A DNA stretch of 64,000 nucleotides from an uncultured Roseobacter sp. (GTDB lineage: Bacteria; Pseudomonadota; Alphaproteobacteria; Rhodobacterales; Rhodobacteraceae): NCBI RefSeq assembly GCF_947493125.1, contig NZ_CANLQB010000011.1, forward strand, positions 1-64,000. Reading direction: 5' to 3'. Positions 1-8,513 of the stretch are shown here, piece after piece. The translations under genes were made by a program, and so were the position numbers. A model generated the notes under the pieces. That model had not been told where the DNA came from and ran no database searches. It was given only the letters and a program-made list of their open reading frames with translations. Positions within the stretch are counted from its first letter, which is position 1, and each line of letters starts with the position of its first letter.

Positions 1-300
1 TTGGTCGCTTGTTGGCCATGTCTTTCCTCCGCTTTCCTAAACATAGCGGAGGACCACTCAAGTGGGGGAAGACCAGCAGGTTGAGGTGCTCGTCGGGCAA
101 GGAATGGCGCGGGTGGATGCGATCCGCGAGGTTCGCATGCCGATCCTCTCACCACAAGCTGGTGCATGCGTGTCAGATCGCGTTGTCGAAACGTTCGGCT
201 TTCTTGGGCTTTCGTGGAAGACCATGCGTGCAGGCCCCCCGTATTGGCTTGGGTCCGGCTGGAATTCTGGTATGCGGTCAGGCAGAAACAAGGGCCAATT
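1..300 (+). pseudogene. Probable IS3-family transposase remnant
   Basis: No intact gene is seen. A frame opening at about 62 gives QVEVLVGQGMARVDAIRE, which resembles the N-terminal helix-turn-helix of IS3-family OrfA proteins. After about 150 the same frame gives LSPQAGACVSDRVVE, loosely like the start of the matching OrfB, so an internal deletion may have joined the two. A 9-bp perfect inverted repeat (25-33 with 45-53, loop of 11) lies just upstream. No terminal repeat pair or target duplication can be placed, and the element may continue left of the window. The family call is from memory of IS3 OrfA sequences and is tentative. Confidence 0.4.
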
Positions 301-302
301 CC

Positions 303-3086
303 ATGACATCACGTCACACCGTTGCAGCGGACCTTGCAAAGGCCATTTCTGAGTTCTCAGATCTGCCTGCTATGTCTGATAGTGAACGCACCGTCACCTA
401 TTGCAGACTTGGTCAATTTGTTTCCGCACTGAGTGAACACCTGGAAACACCACAGGTAGTCGGCATTTTTGGCTCACCCGGTGTGGCCATGGCTGCAAGT
501 GCCGTTGCTTGTGTTATGACCGGTCGCCCGTTTGTCCATCTTGACCCTGCGATGCCACAGATGGTCTTGCACAACATCGCGTCCGAATTGAAAGTGAGCT
601 TGATCGTCACCTGCGAAACTGCCGCACCGGGTCAATTGCCGGGCGATTGCAAGACAGTTCATGCCAATGATCTGCTGAACGACCTGCATGCACCCGACGT
701 ACCGTTGCGCGCGGTGTCGATTGCACCGACCGACCCGATTTATCTCGTGGCGACATCGGGCACGACGGGACGGCCCAAATGCATACCGGTGTCTCAGGAC
801 GCAGCCTACCTGTCCTATCTCTGGCGCGATGCGTACACGCCCTACGGTCCGGGCCTGCGCGTGGCTATATATGTCTTTGCAATTTGGGAGATGTTTCGCC
901 CGCTGCGCAAGGGTTCAAATTTGTGGTTTCCCGATGCCAGTACCTTGTTCGCACCTGGAAAACTGGCCGAGTTCCTCATCGAAAACGACATCTCAGAGAT
1001 GCTGTTCACGCCCTCTTTCTATGACACTTTTCTCAACGTGCTGGACGCCGATCGGGCCGCGGAGCTGCCACTTTCACGCGTCATTCTGAACGGAGAGGTG
1101 GTGAGCGATGATCTGATAATGGCCTCACTGGCCAAGCTGCCCAATGCGGCCTTGTGGAACCTGTACAGTATCTGCGAAACCCATGACGTCTGCATGTCGC
1201 ATCTGACAGAGCCCGCAGGAGATACACCGGCATCCGTGGGTGTCCCAATGACGCATTTGCGCGCTGTCATTCTGGACGAGACCGATGCGGTCTGTCCGCC
1301 CGGAGTGTCCGGGCAGCTGCATTTCGAGGGGCCGCGTATGCTGGGCCCCGGGTATGTAAACCGTCCTGAAGAGACACGCCTTCGGTTTCGCGAATTGACA
1401 ATCGAGGGGCGTGAGACAAGGCTTTATGATACCGGAGATCAGGCTTGGGTCGATGACAACGGCGCGCTGCATATCGAAGGGCGCATTGCCCATATGCTGA
1501 AACTGCGTGGTTTTTCCATCCAGACCACAGAGCTGACCGATACCATGCGTGACAGGCTCGCATTTTCCAGCGCCGCGCCTTGGGTTGCGGAGGTCGATTC
1601 GCGCGGGCAAAGCCTGATTTTCTATTATGCGGTCGATTCCGCACAGGCGGCGCGCAATGCCGAACGCTGGGGAATTGTGGACGGTGCGAACACGATACCG
1701 GCAGCGCTTGCGGCCGATTTGCGCGCCGTGCTGCCTGCCTATTGCGTGCCATCCTTTCTCGTGCAGATGGACGCCCTGCCGCTGCATCCGGTGTCCGGCA
1801 AAGCGGACCTGCGCGCGCTTCCGGCGGTTGAGGAACCCCCCCATGAACTGCACTATGCAGAAGACGCGGTCATTGCTGCGGCGGCCTTGGCCATGGCCTG
1901 TGCGCCATCAAAAATCGACCCTGCACTAAGCTTTCACGATCAAGGTGGCGACTCGCTGATGTGCGTGACCTTGATGCTGGAGCTCGAAAAGATCTACGGT
2001 ATGCCGCTTGACTTTGATCTCGCCATGAACGTGCCGCTCCACCGCCTTGATCAGCTCATGACAAGGGAAGCGGACGCCCCGGCTCCAACCGAAGATTTTG
2101 GTCGGCCCGGCATATTGCTGACCGGTGCAACTGGTTTTCTGGGCGGGCACGTTCTGGCGCAGGCCGCACGCGACTTGCCGGCCGGCGAAGTTGTCTACTG
2201 CCTTGTCAGGGACAAGAACCGTGGCGCGCGTGACAGGCTTGATGAGGTTGCGGTGGCGCAAGAGGTTGCACCGGACCGTTATGTTATCGTGCACGGCACT
2301 CTCGACGCACCACATTTCGCTCTGGAGGACGAGGCTTATGCCGCACTGGCAGGCTCTGTCACCAAGGTCGTTCATTGCGCAGCGATGGTAAACCTTGCGA
2401 TTGGTCAGGACGAAATGCTGGATTGGTCGATGCGAGGGATAGAAACCGTCCTGACCTTCTGTGCCAATGCAGGCGCAGACCTGCGCTTCACCTCATCAAG
2501 TGCCGTGTTTCCCGACCAGGGCGGCCCGTGGCCCGAGGCGCCCGCGACGGATTGGGATGGATGCACGGGCTATGGCGCGGCCAAAATCGCAGCAGAAGAC
2601 GCCATTCGCACAGCGGGTGGCCCGGCAGCGATTGTGCGTCTGCCCTCACTTTACGACCTCGATGCCCCCAATCCGCGCGACATCTACGAGATCATTCTCG
2701 AGGCCTCTTTGCGCGCCGGTCACATGCCGCAATCGCTCGCATTTCCAATGACAGACGTGACTGCGGCGGCTGCATTCCTGCTTGGACCCATCACAGCTTC
2801 AGACGCGCCGATCTACAATCTGATGTCTGATACCCACATCGCGCCAAAAGACGCGAATGCGCTGCCTCCGATGGACTGGTTGGCAAAGGTCACCCTGGAT
2901 CTCGGCATTGCGAAGGTCATCAAGGAATTTCCGGACACTTTACGCGCCACCTCAACCTTCGAGAATACCGCAGCCCGCGCAATGTGGTCGCGGATCAGCG
3001 ATCGGCCGTTCGATGTGATCAGTGATGGCAAGGCCCTGCTCACGCGCCGCACGCGTGATCACCAAAGGGATCCGGCATTGATCTGA
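303..3086 (+). CDS. NRPS-like adenylation-thiolation-reductase (carboxylic acid reductase type)
   Basis: A 927-residue three-domain enzyme expected to activate a carboxylic acid as acyl-AMP, load it on a phosphopantetheine arm and release it by NADPH reduction to an aldehyde or alcohol. The adenylation domain has TSGTTGRPK at about residue 151, YDTGD at 375 and the A10-type lysine in VSGKADL. The carrier site is GGDSL with Ser551. The reductase domain starts with GATGFLGGH at about 608 and has a Tyr757/Lys761 YxxxK pair. This is the organisation of Lys2 and of bacterial carboxylic acid reductases. The A4 region (FAIWEM) lacks the Asp that binds the amino group in alpha-amino-acid domains, so the substrate may not be an alpha-amino acid. 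ATG 303 was chosen because the open frame before it reads through transposase debris and AAGGG sits upstream. The 3' end overlaps the opposing SDR gene by 28 bp. Substrate unknown. Confidence 0.85.
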   Translation: MTSRHTVAADLAKAISEFSDLPAMSDSERTVTYCRLGQFVSALSEHLETPQVVGIFGSPGVAMAASAVACVMTGRPFVHLDPAMPQMVLHNIASELKVSLIVTCETAAPGQLPGDCKTVHANDLLNDLHAPDVPLRAVSIAPTDPIYLVATSGTTGRPKCIPVSQDAAYLSYLWRDAYTPYGPGLRVAIYVFAIWEMFRPLRKGSNLWFPDASTLFAPGKLAEFLIENDISEMLFTPSFYDTFLNVLDADRAAELPLSRVILNGEVVSDDLIMASLAKLPNAALWNLYSICETHDVCMSHLTEPAGDTPASVGVPMTHLRAVILDETDAVCPPGVSGQLHFEGPRMLGPGYVNRPEETRLRFRELTIEGRETRLYDTGDQAWVDDNGALHIEGRIAHMLKLRGFSIQTTELTDTMRDRLAFSSAAPWVAEVDSRGQSLIFYYAVDSAQAARNAERWGIVDGANTIPAALAADLRAVLPAYCVPSFLVQMDALPLHPVSGKADLRALPAVEEPPHELHYAEDAVIAAAALAMACAPSKIDPALSFHDQGGDSLMCVTLMLELEKIYGMPLDFDLAMNVPLHRLDQLMTREADAPAPTEDFGRPGILLTGATGFLGGHVLAQAARDLPAGEVVYCLVRDKNRGARDRLDEVAVAQEVAPDRYVIVHGTLDAPHFALEDEAYAALAGSVTKVVHCAAMVNLAIGQDEMLDWSMRGIETVLTFCANAGADLRFTSSSAVFPDQGGPWPEAPATDWDGCTGYGAAKIAAEDAIRTAGGPAAIVRLPSLYDLDAPNPRDIYEIILEASLRAGHMPQSLAFPMTDVTAAAAFLLGPITASDAPIYNLMSDTHIAPKDANALPPMDWLAKVTLDLGIAKVIKEFPDTLRATSTFENTAARAMWSRISDRPFDVISDGKALLTRRTRDHQRDPALI

Positions 3087-3832
3087 AAGTCTTCCATCGT
3101 CAACGCGCGGGCCGCGTCGCTGGCCAAAAATGCGGCAAGCTCTGCGACCTCGGACGGTTGCACAAGCTGGTTCTGAGGGTTTGACTTGGCATATTCGGCG
3201 CGAACCTGCTCCAAGGTCTGGCCTGTGGTGTCCATGTCGGCGTCAATGAACCGGCGAAGCATCTCCGTCTCGACCCATGTGGGACTGATCGAAACGCAGG
3301 TGACGCCATGCGCCGCCCCCTCAAGACTGACACAGCGGCCCAGACCCAAAAGCCCCGCTTTAGACGCGCAATACGCCGCGTTATTGGCCATGCCATGATG
3401 CGCCGCGACCGAGGCGATATTGATAATCCGACCCCAGCCCTCACGTTTCATACGCGGCATTACTGCACGTATCATTCGGAAGGTGCCGCTCAGGTTGGTG
3501 TCGATGTGATCGTTCCAGATTTGGTCAGAATGATCGATCACAGCCGCTTCTTCATAGACACCGGCAGCATTCACCAGAATATCAACGCCACCCTGCGTCG
3601 TAGCGATATCTGCAATGAAGGTATCGACGCTGTCGCGTGATCTTACGTCCAAGGGTGCGGCTATAATCTTTCCCGTATCCGCCTTCAGCACGTCATGAAC
3701 AAGCCCCGCGTCGCCTGCGCTGCGTGCCCCGACGAAAACAGAAATACCGTCCTCCGCCAGCCTGCGCGCAATAGCGAGCCCCATGCCTGACAGCCCCCCT
3801 GTTACAACCGCCGTCTTTTGCTCTGATGTCAT
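3059..3832 (-). CDS. Short-chain dehydrogenase/reductase (SDR)
   Basis: A 257-residue classical SDR, the usual family length. It has the N-terminal cofactor loop TGGLSGMG, the structural NAAG motif, and the catalytic Ser (IASVAAHHG), Tyr and Lys (YCASK). Cytoplasmic NAD(P)-dependent oxidoreductase. General resemblance is to 3-hydroxybutyrate or 3-oxoacyl reductase-like SDRs, but the substrate cannot be read from sequence. It converges on the adenylation-reductase gene with overlapping 3' ends and lies on the same strand as the AraC gene 418 bp upstream. An attractive inference is that it acts on the aldehyde or alcohol made by the adjacent reductase; nothing in the sequence proves this. Confidence 0.85.
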   Translation of the reverse strand: MTSEQKTAVVTGGLSGMGLAIARRLAEDGISVFVGARSAGDAGLVHDVLKADTGKIIAAPLDVRSRDSVDTFIADIATTQGGVDILVNAAGVYEEAAVIDHSDQIWNDHIDTNLSGTFRMIRAVMPRMKREGWGRIINIASVAAHHGMANNAAYCASKAGLLGLGRCVSLEGAAHGVTCVSISPTWVETEMLRRFIDADMDTTGQTLEQVRAEYAKSNPQNQLVQPSEVAELAAFLASDAARALTMEDFQINAGSLW

Positions 3833-4250
3833 GCTGCGCCGCGTCTGCCTGGGTTCTGGAATGTCTGTTTACTATTCGGAAAACCGGGTGGTTACAAAAG
3901 CAATCTGACAGTCTTTCGGATCGATTTTGTGCAAAGAGCAGCAAATGAACGGCTGGTCGTCGGGGCTTAGGAGCCGTTCCTCTCTGGGTCAGACGCAAAG
4001 ACAATTTGATTGTGAACAGTTGAGAACCGAACGCTCGTTCCATTGGTCGAGCGCCCACAGAACAGAGATTCAATCTCTTCGCTCGCGGCATTGGGAACTC
4101 AAGCTCCGCTTCGAGAGAGTTGCACTTCGAAAAAACGAAGTGAAAGCATCGCCAAGCGCGCTGCGGACATTGATACGGTGATGGGTCACGGCGACGATTT
4201 TCCATGCTGAACAGGTGGCACCTGGACATGGCAAGTGAAAAGGACTTCGG
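3833..4250. other. Intergenic region between SDR and AraC genes
   Basis: About 420 bp with no convincing gene. It should hold the SDR promoter (minus strand). A 7-bp perfect hairpin with an all-A loop lies at 4123-4142 (CACTTCG, six A, CGAAGTG). A minus-strand open frame across 3693-4229 has no recognisable features and is Arg/Cys-rich, as chance frames are. Confidence 0.5.
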
Positions 4251-5219
4251 CTAAACCGTTTCACTGGGAGCGTGACCGAACCGTGCGCGGTAGTCCCGCG
4301 AAAACCGACCCAGATGCGAGAAGCCGCAGCCAAAGGCAACATCGGTTACACTCTCTCGGTTGCGGCGCCGGCAGAGCCGATAGCGTGCCGCATTCAGGCG
4401 CACAGTCTTCAGATAGTCCATTGGCGAAACAGCAAAGCTTGAACGAAAGGCCGACTGCAAACTGCGCGGATGCAACCCGCTTGCCACAGCGATATCATCT
4501 AGACGCAGATCGCGATGGTACTCTGTCTGGACAAACTCGATGGCCCGCTTGATCTGCTTGGGCACAATCGGGAAGCGCTCCATCTCGAAATACTGGCTTA
4601 CGTTGCTGGGTTGCAGGCTCAGGAGCGTCCTCGCCAAGCTGCGCTCAAGGCTCATCTCTTGGAACCTCTGACGGCCCAGACCAAGCGTACCGTCTTCGTA
4701 TGCGCGCACCGTTGACAGCACCGCTTCCCTTACGGCGAGACCGGGTGATCTGCTGAGATCGACCTTTGGGTCAAATCGAACCGGCCCCGGCAAATCAAAG
4801 CCAAGATCCTCGCACGCAACAATGTTCAGGAAGTCTGCATCAATCTGCAACATCACTTTGGTACAATCGGCGGACCACTCCATGTCCGTCGGACGATCCG
4901 GGTTCAGGATGGAGGCTGTCCAGACATCGGCCTCGACCTCTTCGCCGCGGTGCTTGATCAGGGCTTTGCCTGCGACAGGGATCTGAAGCAGATAGAACCG
5001 GTGGAGCTCACCCGGGTTGATGCGAACATCTCCTCCGTAGCTCAATACATTCAGAGAGCTCTGCGCGCCGGGCACATGGTTGTATCGCATGTCCAGCCCG
5101 TGCCCGCGGATCAGGTCGAGGCGATGATCACAGTATTTGTCGGCAACAGCAGAGCGGGCCTCGGAAAGATCCGTGGTCTCCAAGACCGCGTGATTTGCCA
5201 GATAGGTGGAACCCTGCAT
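4251..5219 (-). CDS. AraC-family transcriptional regulator
   Basis: A 322-residue regulator. The N-terminal ~200 residues look like the AraC-binding-like ligand domain of the AraC/XylS group. The C-terminal ~100 residues (from about 222) carry two helix-turn-helix units, including LRLDDIAVASGLHPRSLQ and the family signature in VTDVAFGCGFSHLGRFSRDY. It is divergent from the cupin-FMO-cupin operon with 123 bp between starts and lies upstream of the SDR gene on its own strand. It is therefore the natural candidate to control the island in response to the pathway substrate or product (inference from position). Confidence 0.9.
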   Translation of the reverse strand: MQGSTYLANHAVLETTDLSEARSAVADKYCDHRLDLIRGHGLDMRYNHVPGAQSSLNVLSYGGDVRINPGELHRFYLLQIPVAGKALIKHRGEEVEADVWTASILNPDRPTDMEWSADCTKVMLQIDADFLNIVACEDLGFDLPGPVRFDPKVDLSRSPGLAVREAVLSTVRAYEDGTLGLGRQRFQEMSLERSLARTLLSLQPSNVSQYFEMERFPIVPKQIKRAIEFVQTEYHRDLRLDDIAVASGLHPRSLQSAFRSSFAVSPMDYLKTVRLNAARYRLCRRRNRESVTDVAFGCGFSHLGRFSRDYRARFGHAPSETV

Positions 5220-5342
5220 CCAAAAAACCTACCGCTTCAGCAAAAAACCTCAAGCCTCACGGATTTTGGATTCGCAATTTGGATAATCGTTTCCGTTTAT
5301 CTGCTACAGCCTATCGCTGCGAAAACAGAGAAAGAGAAAGAC
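5220..5342. promoter_or_regulatory. Divergent promoter region, AraC gene / cupin operon
   Basis: A 123-bp gap between divergently transcribed starts, the typical place for AraC-regulated operators. It is locally AT-rich (around 5225-5300). A purine-rich ribosome-binding stretch (GAGAAAGAGAAAG) immediately precedes the cupin ATG at 5343. I did not find a clear direct-repeat operator. Confidence 0.45.
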
Positions 5343-5783
5343 ATGGAACAGGGGGTTACGCCAAGCGCCGAGGGATTGGGTGGCACTGTGTGGAATGTCG
5401 TCGGACAGACCTACAGACCGAAGCTGCACAGCCCGAATACCTTCATCTGGCACGCGGATGTGCCAAAGGAGACGTTTGTGCCACCGCATATTCACCCAAC
5501 CCAGGATGAGTGGATCTATATGCTCGAGGGCAATCTAGAAGTCGAATTTGGCGCGGATGTGCACCAGGTTGGCGTGGGTGACACAGTGCAGATGCCAATG
5601 GGCGTCGCGCACGGCATCTTCAACCGGTCTGGCACTGATGCCAAATGCGTCTTTGGCGTTGCACCGGCACGCAAGCTGTTTGATCTCTTCGTGGCGTTGG
5701 ATGGCGTCACGGACCCGGAAGAACTCGTCAAGCTGTCAGCCATGCATGAAGTCGATTTCCTTCCCCCGCCGGACGCGGCTTGA
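5343..5783 (+). CDS. Cupin-domain protein (first of a flanking pair)
   Basis: A 146-residue single-domain cupin. The metal-binding motif 1 is visible as HIHPTQDE with a later Glu in the same strand pair, and motif 2 as PMGVAHGIFN with its His. Small cupins of this kind are dioxygenases, isomerases or metal-binding sensors; no specific reaction can be assigned. ATG 5343 is chosen because the frame upstream crosses the AraC promoter and start, and a purine-rich ribosome-binding site precedes it. It is closely paralogous to the cupin at 7318: the same HIHPTQDE block, the GQTY motif and an FLPP ending. It sits 13 bp upstream of the monooxygenase, hence one operon. Confidence 0.85.
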   Translation: MEQGVTPSAEGLGGTVWNVVGQTYRPKLHSPNTFIWHADVPKETFVPPHIHPTQDEWIYMLEGNLEVEFGADVHQVGVGDTVQMPMGVAHGIFNRSGTDAKCVFGVAPARKLFDLFVALDGVTDPEELVKLSAMHEVDFLPPPDAA

Positions 5784-5796
5784 GGGAGAGACGGCG

Positions 5797-7278
5797 ATGA
5801 TCAAGAGAAAGAAGGTTGCCGTCGTCGGGGGCGGCGTCAGCGGCCTGGCTGCTGCCAAGGCGTTTGATGAGCGCGGCCATCGCGTCTGCGGCTTTGAGCG
5901 CAGCCACGACTTTGGCGGGGTTTGGGAATTGTCTCGATCCTATCCGGATGTGCAGACGCAATCGCCCAAGGATCTTTATTGCTACACGGATCATCCGATG
6001 CCGGATGACTATCCCGAGTGGCCCAAGGGCCCGCAGGTGCATGCCTATCTGCATACTTATGCGGAGAAGCACAATCTCGGTCGTCTCTTCCGCTTGAACA
6101 CCAACGTCAAATCCATGGATCGGCACGACGCAGGCGGCTGGACCCTGACCCTTGACGCAGGCGGTCAGAAATGGACCGAGCATTTTGACTTCGTAAGCGT
6201 CTGCACCGGTCAGTTCTCGGACAAGAACATACTGACTCACCCCGGGCAGGACGGTTTCGTCGATGCTGGCGGCGCGGTCATGCACTCCTCTGAATACACC
6301 GATCCATCTATTGTCAGAGGCAAGCGCGTCGTCGTTCTGGGTGGGTCGAAATCTGCAACTGACATTGCCGTGAACGCCGCCATCAACGGTGCGCGCGAAG
6401 TCACGTGGGTCTATCTGGAACCGGTCTGGCGTGTTCCCTATTTCGTCGGTGGTATTAACTTCAAGCGCCTGCTTTACATGCGGGCGCAGGAACAACAGTT
6501 CAACACGTGGGGCAAGTCTGGCCTGCAACGTGTGGTCGCAGCGGCTCTGAAGCCCTTGGTCTGGGTCAACTTCCGGGGCTTGGAAGCCCTTCTCAAAACC
6601 CAGCTTGGTTTGAAGAAATACAACATGGTGCCAAAGACCCCCATCGAAAAGGAGGTCTCGTGCTCGGTGCCTATCGTCACGCCTGGCCTTTTCGAAGCGC
6701 TCAAGGCCGGGAAGATCAAGCCGATCCAAGGCACCTATGAAAACTACGATGGCAAAGACATCGTGTTGAGCACAGGCGACCGCGTGCAGGCAGATGTGTC
6801 CATATTGGCCGTCGGCTGGAAGCTTGGGGTGCCCTACCTTCCGCAGGCCGAGAAAGACAAGCTCATTGAAGAGGATGGCCAGTACAGGGTGTACCGTCTG
6901 GCTGTAAACCCTGATTTGCCAGACATGGGCTTTGTGGGCTTCAATTCGTCCTTCTGCACGGTTTTGTCAGCCGAGATGATTGCGAACTGGCTTGTGCGCT
7001 ACATGGATGGCCAGTTGGCCAACATACCGTCCGACAAGGCGATGCGTGACAACATCGATATGATGCTGAACTGGAAGCGCAACGAGCGCCCGGCGGCCAA
7101 GGTCTATGGTGGTTTGTGTTCGGCCCCGTTCCACTTCAAGCACTTTGACGAGCTGTTGACGGATATGGGCGCGACGAAGAGAAAGCGTTCCAACCCCTTG
7201 GCCGAGCAGTTCAGCTATCCAAGCCATGCCGCCTACGGCGAGTTCTTGGCATCCGCACCGCAATACCAGGCCGGTTGA
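5797..7278 (+). CDS. Flavin-containing monooxygenase (FMO / Baeyer-Villiger type)
   Basis: A 493-residue FAD/NADPH monooxygenase. The FAD-binding GGGVSG lies at the N-terminus (VAVVGGGVSGLAAAKAF) and a second Rossmann glycine motif, VVLGGSKSATD, lies near residue 185 for NADPH. The text around HSSEY, just before it, corresponds to the FMO signature region. The family inserts one oxygen atom into nucleophilic N, S or carbonyl substrates. ATG 5797 follows GGGAGAG; the longer frame upstream overlaps the cupin gene and is rejected. Sandwiched between two paralogous cupins on the same strand with short gaps, it is probably the central redox enzyme of this island. Substrate unknown. Confidence 0.88.
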   Translation: MIKRKKVAVVGGGVSGLAAAKAFDERGHRVCGFERSHDFGGVWELSRSYPDVQTQSPKDLYCYTDHPMPDDYPEWPKGPQVHAYLHTYAEKHNLGRLFRLNTNVKSMDRHDAGGWTLTLDAGGQKWTEHFDFVSVCTGQFSDKNILTHPGQDGFVDAGGAVMHSSEYTDPSIVRGKRVVVLGGSKSATDIAVNAAINGAREVTWVYLEPVWRVPYFVGGINFKRLLYMRAQEQQFNTWGKSGLQRVVAAALKPLVWVNFRGLEALLKTQLGLKKYNMVPKTPIEKEVSCSVPIVTPGLFEALKAGKIKPIQGTYENYDGKDIVLSTGDRVQADVSILAVGWKLGVPYLPQAEKDKLIEEDGQYRVYRLAVNPDLPDMGFVGFNSSFCTVLSAEMIANWLVRYMDGQLANIPSDKAMRDNIDMMLNWKRNERPAAKVYGGLCSAPFHFKHFDELLTDMGATKRKRSNPLAEQFSYPSHAAYGEFLASAPQYQAG

Positions 7279-7317
7279 TCCGGCTTTTGCAACAAGAGTT
7301 CAGCAGAGGAGCATACG

Positions 7318-7758
7318 ATGAAAGATCTGGATCAAGGCATCACGGCGAATGGAGAGGGCACCAAGCTCAATATTCTGGGCCAAACCTACTACATCAAAGC
7401 CTATTGCGACACGACTTTCGCTTTCGAGACCAATTCGGAACCGGGGCAGTTTGTGCCCGTGCATATTCACCCAACCCAAGATGAGTTTATTCTGGTTCAG
7501 GAGGGAGAGCTTGATCTCAAGCTCGACGGTCGATGGACAAAGGCGAAAGCGGGTGATCTGGTACGGATGCCGAAGGGCATACCTCATGGCTATTTCAACA
7601 AGTCCGACAAACCGTGCCGCGCGCTCTTCTGGGTTTCGCCAGCGGGGAAGCTCAAGGATCTCTTCGATGAACTGCATGAGATGACCGATGTCGAAGAAGT
7701 CGTGAAAATCTCCGCGCAGCACGACGTTAATTTCCTCCCGCCTGAGGCAAACGACTAA
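7318..7758 (+). CDS. Cupin-domain protein (second of the pair)
   Basis: A 146-residue cupin, the same length as the one at 5343. It has HIHPTQDE for motif 1 and PKGIPHGYFN for motif 2, so the metal-ligand set appears intact. Only 39 bp separate it from the monooxygenase stop, with AGGAG ahead of the ATG, so it is the last gene of the operon. The two cupins differ outside the core, which suggests an old duplication with retained function or a heterodimer rather than a recent copy. What they bind is not known. Confidence 0.85.
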   Translation: MKDLDQGITANGEGTKLNILGQTYYIKAYCDTTFAFETNSEPGQFVPVHIHPTQDEFILVQEGELDLKLDGRWTKAKAGDLVRMPKGIPHGYFNKSDKPCRALFWVSPAGKLKDLFDELHEMTDVEEVVKISAQHDVNFLPPEAND

Positions 7759-8513
7759 CTGCAAGAAAGACGGGGACATCGCTTTTGGCGACTTGGGCGA
7801 TGTGACTGGCTCGGCTGGCTTGCCTGCCAAAGCCGTCGCCTGTCGCGGCGGCGGTGTTTGAGGCGAAACCGACATTCTCCATTGGCAAGCGGATCGTGAG
7901 AAAATCGACAGGGGCTGATCGGATGGTACTCCCCAAGAAGGTCCCACCTTCTTTGTCGATGGTGGCTATCGGGTGCATCTGGCAAGATCCGAATTGACGC
8001 AATTCGGGGAGCGTGCCAGAGTTGCTGACCGAGCGTCCAATGCTCGGATTTTGCGCCTAACAAGACAGATCCCCGCCACTATTGAAGTCGCAGCCAGTCG
8101 CATTGCCGGACCTATCTGCCTGTCTGGCGACATCGCTGTTGGCAATCTGGTCAGCAACGGCTCCGGCTCCGGAAAGATTGGAAGAACTCGAGCATGCCGA
8201 GTCGGACAATTGAACACGACCGGCCGATCCGATGACACTCCTTGAGCCGATAGCGCAGTCTTGGCCCAATTCGGGCTGATGGTGTCAGTTTGTGCGGGGC
8301 GGATCCCTTAACGCATTCGCGGTACGACGCATCGCGACCACAGTTGGAGCACGACCCAACCATCAGTCAACGCCGACGGAGTTGCCGTGCAGCGCTAGGA
8401 GACCTGTTCGGAGTCCGGAAGAGACCTGAACCATAGGCTATTTGAACGGAAATGGGGCTGAGTCTCACAGTCTTCGTTCTGGTCTCAGTAAACCTTTCCC
8501 ACTGTCCAGAGGG
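7759..8513. other. Gene-poor region with possible SDR C-terminal scrap
   Basis: About 755 bp without an intact gene. Around 7940-7975 the plus strand reads PTFFVDGGYRVHLARS, which resembles the C-terminus of SDR enzymes (typically GxxxxVDGGY), preceded by stops in frame. This may be the tail of a deleted SDR gene from the same pathway. The rest holds only short inverted repeats such as CGAATT-N5-AATTCG near 7990. No promoter or RNA gene is evident. Confidence 0.35.

Noticed and set aside
9-302. N-terminal extension of the adenylation-reductase frame by 98 residues
   Set aside because: The extension overlaps IS3-like debris, has no adenylation-domain features, and a better-placed ATG with a purine-rich site exists at 303.
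4123-4142. Hairpin CACTTCG-A6-CGAAGTG as a terminator
   Set aside because: The stem is only 7 bp and not followed by a T-run on either strand; it was kept only as a comment.
4950-5342. Upstream start for the first cupin
   Set aside because: It would run through the start and promoter of the divergent AraC gene; residues before MEQGV have no cupin similarity.
5548-5796. Longer start for the flavin monooxygenase
   Set aside because: It lies inside the cupin gene in another frame; the FAD motif begins directly after ATG 5797, as in the family.
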